Positions 33,685-39,101 of a stretch of 39,101 bases of DNA are shown here, piece by piece. Position 1 is the stretch's first letter; each line of letters opens with the position of its first letter. Origin of the DNA: Pseudomonas aegrilactucae (lineage in GTDB: Bacteria; Pseudomonadota; Gammaproteobacteria; Pseudomonadales; Pseudomonadaceae); the NCBI RefSeq assembly GCF_019168305.1, contig NZ_JAHTBI010000014.1, positions 1-39,101 of the forward strand, read 5' to 3'. The notes beneath the pieces are model-generated. The model worked only from the letters and a program-made list of their open reading frames with translations. It was not told the origin of the DNA and searched no databases. The position numbers were made by a program, and so were the translations under genes.

Positions 33685-33710
33685 AAAAAAGCCAACCCGA
33701 AGGTTGGCTT
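33685..33710 (-). terminator. rluB terminator
   Basis: GCCAACC-CGAA-GGTTGGC forms a perfect stem with a tetraloop, followed on the minus strand by six T. It begins 12 nt past the rluB stop. Confidence 0.92.
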
Positions 33711-33721
33711 GATTTCAACGC

Positions 33722-34783
33722 TTACTCAGCCCGAGGCGGCTTGCCACGGCTGCTGCCCGGGCGCTTGGGTGCCGAGCCTGCCGGCTTGCGCTTGCCCATG
33801 TCGCTCGGACGCTCGGCTACCGTGCTGCGGCCCTTGCGCGCCGAATCATCACGCGGCTGACGTGCGGGGCGCTCTGCCGGTGCACCGTCCTTGGACGGGC
33901 GCAGGGTACGCACACGCTCGCCACGGCCCACTGGCTTGGAGGACTTGCGCTGCATGCGCTCGAGCTTGTCCTTGACCTTGGCTTTCATCGCCGGCATTGC
34001 CACAGGCGCAAGGCCCACTTCGGCAGCCAGGATGTCCACTTCGCCCTGGCTCATTTCACGCCAGCGGCCCATCGGCAGGTCGGAGTTGAGGAACACCGGG
34101 CCAAAGCGCACGCGCTTCAGGCGGCTGACCACCAGCCCCTGCGATTCCCAAAGGCGACGCACCTCACGGTTGCGGCCTTCCATCACCACACAGTGGTACC
34201 AGTGGTTGAAGCCTTCACCGCCAGGCGCTTCCTGGATATCGGTAAAGCGCGCCGGGCCGTCTTCAAGCACCACACCCGCCTTCAGGCGCGCGATCATGTC
34301 TTCGTCCACTTCACCACGCACACGCACCGCATACTCACGGTCCATCTCGGACGAGGGGTGCATCAGGCGGTTGGCCAGTTCACCGTCGGTGGTGAACATC
34401 AGCAGGCCGGTGGTGTTGATGTCCAGGCGGCCGACGTTGATCCAGCGGCCTTCTTTTGGACGCGGCAGGCGGTCGAACACGGTCGGGCGGCCTTCCGGGT
34501 CATCACGGGTGCAGATCTCGCCGTCAGGCTTGTTGTACATGATGACGCGACGCACGGTTTCTGCGGCTTCTTCACGCTTGATCAGGCGACCGTCGACGGA
34601 AATCGCATCGTGCATGTCGACGCGCTGGCCAAGGCTGGCATCCACGCCATTGACCTTGATGCGACCCTGGCTGATCCAGGCCTCGACATCGCGGCGCGAA
34701 CCCACGCCAATGCGCGCGAGTACTTTTTGCAGTTTTTCGCCGGCTGGACGCGGCGGGCTGTCTTGCAGATCCTGGTCACTCAT
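33722..34783 (-). CDS. rluB: 23S rRNA pseudouridine(2605) synthase RluB
   Basis: RluB converts U2605 of 23S rRNA to pseudouridine. The 353-aa protein has an N-terminal S4 RNA-binding domain (about 15-65, EKLQKVLARIGVGSRRDVE), the RsuA-family catalytic domain with Asp121 in NVGRLDINTTGLL, and a basic, Pro/Lys/Arg-rich tail (about 260-353), probably disordered. ATG 34783 follows GGGAGG; a frame from 34885 is rejected. It is the last gene of the minus-strand cluster, 153 nt after scpB. Confidence 0.95.
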   Translation of the reverse strand: MSDQDLQDSPPRPAGEKLQKVLARIGVGSRRDVEAWISQGRIKVNGVDASLGQRVDMHDAISVDGRLIKREEAAETVRRVIMYNKPDGEICTRDDPEGRPTVFDRLPRPKEGRWINVGRLDINTTGLLMFTTDGELANRLMHPSSEMDREYAVRVRGEVDEDMIARLKAGVVLEDGPARFTDIQEAPGGEGFNHWYHCVVMEGRNREVRRLWESQGLVVSRLKRVRFGPVFLNSDLPMGRWREMSQGEVDILAAEVGLAPVAMPAMKAKVKDKLERMQRKSSKPVGRGERVRTLRPSKDGAPAERPARQPRDDSARKGRSTVAERPSDMGKRKPAGSAPKRPGSSRGKPPRAE

Positions 34784-34936
34784 CTGGGCACCTCCCGGTG
34801 TAATGCTTCTGGAAATCATTGAGTTGGCGGAACAAGCGCCAAAAAGGTCGCGAATCATACGCTGAACCGGCGTCGAACGCACCACAGACTAGTCGATATT
34901 GCCGCGTTCAACGGCGTTTTCCGCTCGAAGGGCCCG

Positions 34937-35701
34937 TCAGTCGCGCGGCACGTCCTGGGCGCGTGCTTCATCCTCGGGCGCGTCAGGCGCCTGCAGCAGG
35001 TCATCGAAATCGGTCTTGAGCCCCTGCTCCATCGAGTCCAGCTCAAGCAGCAGGCTATGAAAGCTGGTTTCCTCGACCGGCGCCTCAGGCTCGGCGCTCT
35101 CGTCGGCCAGCGCCTGCAGGTGCGCAGGTACTGGCGCATCGTCCACCTCCAGCAACGGCTCGGGCTCCATTTCGCGCAGCTCGGCCAGGGACGGCAGCTC
35201 ATCGAGGTTCTTCAGGTTGAAGTGATCGAGGAACGCCTTGGTGGTGGCGAACATCGCCGGTCTGCCGGGCACCTCGCGGTAGCCCACGATGCGCACCCAC
35301 TCACGCTCGAGCAGGGTCTTGATGATGTTGGTGTTGACCGCAACGCCGCGCACATCCTCGATCTCGCCACGGGTGATCGGCTGGCGGTAGGCGATCAGCG
35401 CGATGGTCTCCAGCAAGGCACGGGAATAGCGCTGCGGGCGCTCCTCCCATAGGCGCCCGACCCAGGGCGCGTAGTCCTCGCGGATCTGCAGGCGATACCC
35501 GGAGGCCACTTCCTTGAGTTCAAATGCACGCCCGGCGCAGGATTTGCGCAACACCTCCAGGGCCTTTCTGAACACCGCAGGTTCGGGGCGCTCGGCCTCC
35601 TCGAACAATTCGTACAGGCGCTCGAGCGATTGCGCCTTGCCGGAGGCCAACAGAAAGGCTTCCAGCAACGGCGCCAGGTCACGGGGTTCAGTCAGGTTCA
35701 T
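34937..35701 (-). CDS. scpB: Segregation and condensation protein ScpB
   Basis: ScpB is the winged-helix (kite) subunit that with ScpA and SMC condenses and segregates the chromosome. The 254-aa product has two winged-helix regions (about 5-175), with SRALLETIALIAYRQPITRGEIEDVRGV typical of ScpB and an acidic C-terminal tail (SAEPEAPVEE, DAPEDEARAQD). It follows scpA by 18 nt. Pseudomonas also has MksB-type systems, but this is the SMC-Scp set. Confidence 0.96.
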   Translation of the reverse strand: MNLTEPRDLAPLLEAFLLASGKAQSLERLYELFEEAERPEPAVFRKALEVLRKSCAGRAFELKEVASGYRLQIREDYAPWVGRLWEERPQRYSRALLETIALIAYRQPITRGEIEDVRGVAVNTNIIKTLLEREWVRIVGYREVPGRPAMFATTKAFLDHFNLKNLDELPSLAELREMEPEPLLEVDDAPVPAHLQALADESAEPEAPVEETSFHSLLLELDSMEQGLKTDFDDLLQAPDAPEDEARAQDVPRD

Positions 35702-35719
35702 TGGGGTGCTCGTGTACGG

Positions 35720-36550
35720 TTATTCGGCCCGGGCGCGGACATGGATGGGAGCGAAAGGCTCATTCTGCACCAGTTCGACGAGAGATTCCTTGACCAGTTC
35801 GAGCACCGCCATGAACGTGACCACCACGCCCAGCTTGCCCTCCTCGGCCGTGAACAGCTCGACGAACGGCACGAAACCACCGCCCTTGAGGCGTTCGAGC
35901 ACATCACTCATGCGCTCGCGGGTCGACAGTGCCTCGCGGCTGACCTGATGGCTCTCGAACATGTCACCACGGCGCAGCACCTCGGCCATCGACATCAGCA
36001 CCTCTTCCAGCGCGACGTCCGGCAGCAGCTTGCGCGCCTTGGCCTGCGGCGCCTCAAGACGCGGCACTATCACCTCGCGGCCGACCCGGCTGAGACCATC
36101 GATGCCCTCGGCGGCGGCCTTGAAGCGCTCGTACTCCTGCAGCCGACGAATCAGCTCGGCACGCGGGTCGTCTTCTTCCTGCTCGATTTCGGCCGAACGG
36201 GGCAACAGCATGCGCGACTTGATCTCGGCCAGCATCGCGGCCATCACCAGGTACTCGGCCGCCAGCTCCAGGCGCACGGTCTTCATCAACTCGACATAGC
36301 CCATGTACTGGCGGGTGATTTCCGCCACCGGGATGTCGAGGATATCCACGTTCTGCTTGCGAATCAGGTACAGCAGCAGGTCGAGCGGGCCTTCGAAGGC
36401 CTCGAGGAACACTTCCAGCGCATCGGGTGGAATATAGAGGTCCACCGGCATTTCGGTCATGGCTTCGCCATACACCATCACCAGTGCCAGCTCCTGCTGG
36501 GCCCCGGCTTGCGGATCGAGGGTCGGCTCGACGCTGGCGGCCTGATTCAC
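35720..36550 (-). CDS. scpA: Segregation and condensation protein ScpA
   Basis: ScpA is the kleisin that bridges SMC heads. The 276-aa form has the N-terminal kleisin motif FEGPLDLLLYLIRKQNVDILDIPVAEITRQY, the acidic middle and a C-terminal winged helix (GVVVTFMAVLELVKESLVEL). The start is uncertain. GTG 36550 overlaps the yciO stop by 4 nt (GTGA), favouring coupled translation, while in-frame ATGs further in (MVYGEAM, MTEMPVDLY) would give 235-245 aa. Confidence 0.92.
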   Translation of the reverse strand: MNQAASVEPTLDPQAGAQQELALVMVYGEAMTEMPVDLYIPPDALEVFLEAFEGPLDLLLYLIRKQNVDILDIPVAEITRQYMGYVELMKTVRLELAAEYLVMAAMLAEIKSRMLLPRSAEIEQEEDDPRAELIRRLQEYERFKAAAEGIDGLSRVGREVIVPRLEAPQAKARKLLPDVALEEVLMSMAEVLRRGDMFESHQVSREALSTRERMSDVLERLKGGGFVPFVELFTAEEGKLGVVVTFMAVLELVKESLVELVQNEPFAPIHVRARAE

Positions 36551-37176
36551 GCTTCGACCAGAAACGGTGTCGGGTCGCCGCACCCTGCACGGATCAGCAC
36601 CGGCTCATCGCCGGTCAAGTCGATCACGGTGGAGGCCTTCAGGTCGCCGAAGCCGCCATCGATGATCAGGTCGACGTGGTGTTCCAGGCGCTGCCGGATC
36701 TCGTAGGGGTCGGTCATCGGGTCTTCGTCACCCGGCAGGATCAGGCTGACGCTCATCAACGGCTCGCCGAGCTCGGCCAGCAATGCCAGCAGGATCGGGT
36801 TCTGCGGCACGCGCAGGCCGATGGTGCGGCGCTTCTCGTGCAGCAGCAGGCGCGGTACTTCACGGGTACCATTGAGAATGAAGGTGTACGGGCCCGGTAC
36901 ATGGGCCTTGAGTATCCGGAAAATACCCGTGTCGATCTTGGCGAACACGCCCAGTTGCGACATGTCGCAGCACATCAGCGTGAAGTTGTGCGTCTTGTCC
37001 AACTGGCGCAGGCGACGCACGCGCTCCACGGCGGTCTTGTCACCGATCTGACAGCCCAGTGCATAGGCCGAATCGGTCGGGTACACCACCACGCCACCCT
37101 TGCGGATGATTTCGACAGCCTGTTTGATCAGACGCGCTTGCGGGTTCTCCGGATGAATCTGGAAAAATTGACTCAC
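36547..37176 (-). CDS. yciO: YrdC/Sua5-family protein YciO
   Basis: YciO is a paralogue of the tRNA threonylcarbamoyl-AMP synthase TsaC/Sua5; its own role is not settled. The 209-aa protein begins, from GTG 37176, MSQFFQIHPENPQARLIKQA, closely matching E. coli YciO, and has the YrdC-fold motif GGVVVYPTDSAYALGC and the KTHNF/SVSL-type substrate positions. AGGT precedes the GTG; ATG frames from 37215 or 37335 overlap rnm and are less likely. It lies 13 nt after rnm and overlaps scpA by 4 nt. Confidence 0.9.
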   Translation of the reverse strand: MSQFFQIHPENPQARLIKQAVEIIRKGGVVVYPTDSAYALGCQIGDKTAVERVRRLRQLDKTHNFTLMCCDMSQLGVFAKIDTGIFRILKAHVPGPYTFILNGTREVPRLLLHEKRRTIGLRVPQNPILLALLAELGEPLMSVSLILPGDEDPMTDPYEIRQRLEHHVDLIIDGGFGDLKASTVIDLTGDEPVLIRAGCGDPTPFLVEA

Positions 37177-37189
37177 ATTGTCTACCTGT

Positions 37190-38053
37190 TCAGACGGCGG
37201 CAGTTGGCTGCTCATGTTTGAATCGACGCCACAGCGGTGGCAGGTCCTCCGGCAATGGCCGGTAGACACCGATCTCAGACCAGGCGCCCGGGCCATGAAA
37301 GTCGCTGCCGGCGCTGGCCAGCAGACCGAACTCACGGGCCAGGATCGACATCGTGCCCACCTGTTCGGCGGGCATCATCCCGTTTACCACTTCCAGCGCC
37401 TGGCCACCTGCTTGAATATAGTCGGCAATCAGGCGTCGGCGCTTGCTGCGGGTTAATTCGTAGTGCATCGGGTGGGCCAGGCTGACCCAGGCGTGCGACT
37501 GTCGCAGCACCTGCACAGTGTCGTCCAAGCTTGGCCAGTGCAACTTGACGTCGCCCAGCTTGCCGGCGCCCAGCCACTTGCGAAAGGCTTCGCCGCGGTC
37601 CTTGACGTAGCCGGCTTGCACCAGGTACTCGGCAAAGTGCGGGCGCGCCGGGGCATTGCCGCTGTCGCCCAGCGCCTGCTGAATGGCGCGCGCACCGTCC
37701 AGCGCACCGGGCATGCCTTTGAGCGCCAGGCGCCGGTCGATTTCCTCGGCACGCAGCCAGCGCCCATGGTGCAGTGATTCAACGGCCTTCTGCAGAGGTT
37801 GGGCATCGAGCGGGAAGTTGTAGCCCAGAATATGGATCGTTGCCCCGCCCCAGGTGCATGACAGCTCGATCCCGCTGACCCATTGCATGCCCAGCGCCTG
37901 GGTGGCGGCCTGCGCCTCCAGTTGGCCTTCAAGGGTGTCGTGGTCGGTCAGCGACAGCATCCGCACGCCGTGTTCGTGGGCACGCGCGACCAGCGCCGTA
38001 GGCGACAGGGCGCCATCGGACGCGGTGCTGTGGCAGTGCAGATCAACATTCAT
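37190..38053 (-). CDS. rnm: RNase AM (PHP-domain 5'-3' exoribonuclease, YciV)
   Basis: RNase AM matures the 5' ends of rRNAs and degrades short RNA oligomers and 3',5'-pAp. The 287-aa product has the PHP metal-binding motifs DLHCHSTASDG (His6, His8, Asp13), LTDHDTLEG, ARPHFAEYLV, SLAHPMHY and ASAGSDFHG. ATG 38053 (MNVDLHCHS) matches the family; the frame from 38074 adds seven residues. It is the first gene of the minus-strand cluster and is divergent from yciB. Confidence 0.93.
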   Translation of the reverse strand: MNVDLHCHSTASDGALSPTALVARAHEHGVRMLSLTDHDTLEGQLEAQAATQALGMQWVSGIELSCTWGGATIHILGYNFPLDAQPLQKAVESLHHGRWLRAEEIDRRLALKGMPGALDGARAIQQALGDSGNAPARPHFAEYLVQAGYVKDRGEAFRKWLGAGKLGDVKLHWPSLDDTVQVLRQSHAWVSLAHPMHYELTRSKRRRLIADYIQAGGQALEVVNGMMPAEQVGTMSILAREFGLLASAGSDFHGPGAWSEIGVYRPLPEDLPPLWRRFKHEQPTAAV

Positions 38054-38119
38054 AGGTGGCGCTTTCGCTCTCATTGATGTTTGTTATTATGCCGTCACAT
38101 CCTGCTTCTGGCTGCCACT

Positions 38120-38716
38120 GTGAAACAATTCATCGATTTCATCCCGCTGTTCCTGTTTTTCATCGTCTACAAGCTCGACCCGCGCACGGTCGACCTGGCA
38201 GGCCAGTCGTTCGAGCTGGGCGGCATCTACAGTGCCACGGCGGTGCTGATCATCAGCTCGCTGGTGGTGTATGGCGCCCTGTTGATCCGCCAGCGCCGGC
38301 TGGAAAAAGGCCAGTGGCTGACCCTGGGCGCGTGCCTGGTGTTCGGTGGCCTGACCCTGGCCTTCCACAGTGAAACCTTCCTGAAGTGGAAGGCTCCGGC
38401 GGTCAACTGGCTGTTTGCGATTGCCTTTGCCGGCAGCCACTTCATTGGCGACCGTGTGCTGATCAAACGCATCATGGGCCATGCACTGACCTTGCCGGAG
38501 CCGGTGTGGACGCGCCTGAACGTGGCATGGATCGCGTTCTTCCTGTTCTGCGGCGCGGCCAACCTGTTCGTGGCCTTTACCTTCCAGGACATCTGGGTGG
38601 ACTTCAAGGTATTCGGCAGCCTGGGCATGACCGTATTGTTCCTGGTGGGCCAGGGTGTCTACCTGTCCCGTCACCTGCATGACAGCGACCCTACCACTCC
38701 CAAAACCGAGGATTGA
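38120..38716 (+). CDS. yciB: Inner-membrane septation protein YciB
   Basis: YciB (IspZ) is an inner-membrane protein linked to cell envelope synthesis and septation. The 198-aa product, from GTG 38120 ([19 protein letters not shown]), has about five membrane helices and the family block [17 protein letters not shown] and [17 protein letters not shown] frame from 38081 is rejected because the GTG matches the family N-terminus. It is divergent from rnm and followed by yciI one base later. Confidence 0.94.
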   Translation: MKQFIDFIPLFLFFIVYKLDPRTVDLAGQSFELGGIYSATAVLIISSLVVYGALLIRQRRLEKGQWLTLGACLVFGGLTLAFHSETFLKWKAPAVNWLFAIAFAGSHFIGDRVLIKRIMGHALTLPEPVWTRLNVAWIAFFLFCGAANLFVAFTFQDIWVDFKVFGSLGMTVLFLVGQGVYLSRHLHDSDPTTPKTED

Positions 38717-38717
38717 C

Positions 38718-39017
38718 ATGCTCTACGCCATTATTGCCACAGACGTTGCCGACTCGCTGGAAAAGCGCCTGGCTGTACGCCCGGCGCACCTGGAGCGCCT
38801 GCAGCAGCTCAAGGCCGAAGGCCGCATCGTGCTGGCCGGGCCGCACCCGGCGATCGACAGCAATGATCCGGGGGCGGCGGGTTTCAGCGGCAGCCTGATC
38901 GTTGCCGAGTTTGAGTCGCTGGAGGCCGCCAAGGCTTGGGCGCAGTTGGATCCGTTTGTTGCGGTGGGTGTTTACGCTGAGGTTGTGGTCAAGCCGTTCA
39001 AGCAGGTCCTGCCGTAA
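38718..39017 (+). CDS. yciI: YciI-family protein
   Basis: A 99-aa ferredoxin-like-fold protein ([21 protein letters not shown]) with the YciI core [20 protein letters not shown] and the conserved His/Asp pair of that family (HLERL, GPHP). The biochemical role is unknown; some YciI proteins resemble dehydrochlorinase or muconolactone-isomerase folds. ATG 38718 follows GAGGA and comes one base after the yciB stop, so the two are co-transcribed. Confidence 0.93.
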   Translation: MLYAIIATDVADSLEKRLAVRPAHLERLQQLKAEGRIVLAGPHPAIDSNDPGAAGFSGSLIVAEFESLEAAKAWAQLDPFVAVGVYAEVVVKPFKQVLP

Positions 39018-39024
39018 TCTGAGC

Positions 39025-39049
39025 GGCGCGACGGGCCCTTCGTCGCGCC
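39025..39049 (+). terminator. Hairpin after yciI
   Basis: GGCGCGACG (39025-39033) and CGTCGCGCC (39041-39049) form a perfect 9-bp stem 8 nt past yciI. No T-run follows, so termination is probable but not certain. Confidence 0.55.
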
Positions 39050-39061
39050 GGCTGTGGCTGT

Positions 39062-39101
39062 AGATCTTGATCTTGCCGTTGATCTTGATCTTGATCTTGA
39101 T
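39062..39101. repeat. GATCTT hexanucleotide tandem repeat at the right edge
   Basis: The unit GATCTT is repeated twice (from 39063), interrupted once by GCCGTT, then repeated three more times up to the window edge. It may continue beyond it. Such AGATCA/TTGATC-type simple repeats occur in Pseudomonas intergenic DNA and can vary in copy number. Confidence 0.8.

Overview
This 39.1 kb, GC-rich window is an ordinary chromosomal segment of a fluorescent Pseudomonas, most likely of the P. putida/P. entomophila group. The evidence is the near-identity of AmrZ, RsmA, MgtE, the arginine succinyltransferase (aru/ast) and aot genes and the phh genes to remembered Pseudomonas proteins, a gene order close to the P. 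aeruginosa PA0866-PA0913 region, and P. putida-type REP elements. I see no transposase, integrase, prophage or CRISPR array. No species was assigned by search.

Layout. Positions 1-130 hold, on the minus strand, an rRNA-type promoter that points out of the left edge. Next come tRNA-Arg(CCT), an orphan phnN and the RHH regulator amrZ. The magnesium transporter mgtE and a minus-strand RNA cluster follow: tRNA-Ser(GCT), then three identical tRNA-Arg(ACG) genes in exact 154-bp repeats. Then come rsmA/csrA, lysC and alaS, all on the minus strand. A plus-strand FMN riboswitch (about 9017-9159) controls a type II lumazine synthase gene (ribH2).

From 9.8 to 22 kb, all on the minus strand, lies the arginine uptake and arginine succinyltransferase system: aotJ-aotQ-aotM-aotP (ABC importer), argR (arginine-responsive AraC regulator), then aruC-aruF-aruG-astD-astB-(small His/Asp-rich protein)-astE. 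ArgR-like sites (TGTCGC-N8-AA) lie upstream of aotJ and on both sides of a sigma70-like promoter in front of aruC. The product glutamate feeds central metabolism. acsA (acetyl-CoA synthetase) and a divergent small secreted DUF2790 protein follow.

From 25.2 to 33.1 kb lies an aromatic amino acid module: phhR (TyrR-type regulator) divergent from phhA-phhB-phhC (phenylalanine hydroxylase, pterin dehydratase, aromatic aminotransferase), with two TyrR/PhhR boxes between them. Beyond these are a 43-aa ORF, an MFS transporter, ribosome-rescue factor arfB and the aromatic permease aroP.

The right end (33.7-39.1 kb) carries the minus-strand cluster rnm(yciV)-yciO-scpA-scpB-rluB (RNA processing, YrdC-like protein, chromosome condensation, 23S pseudouridylation), divergent from yciB-yciI. 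It ends in a hexanucleotide tandem repeat.

Most of the window is well-known core genome. The least explained items are the metal-binding-looking protein between astB and astE, the hairpin that covers the ribH2 Shine-Dalgarno, the absence of aotO, the 43-aa ORF with an adjacent nested hairpin, and the long aroP leader with an operator-like palindrome over its promoter.
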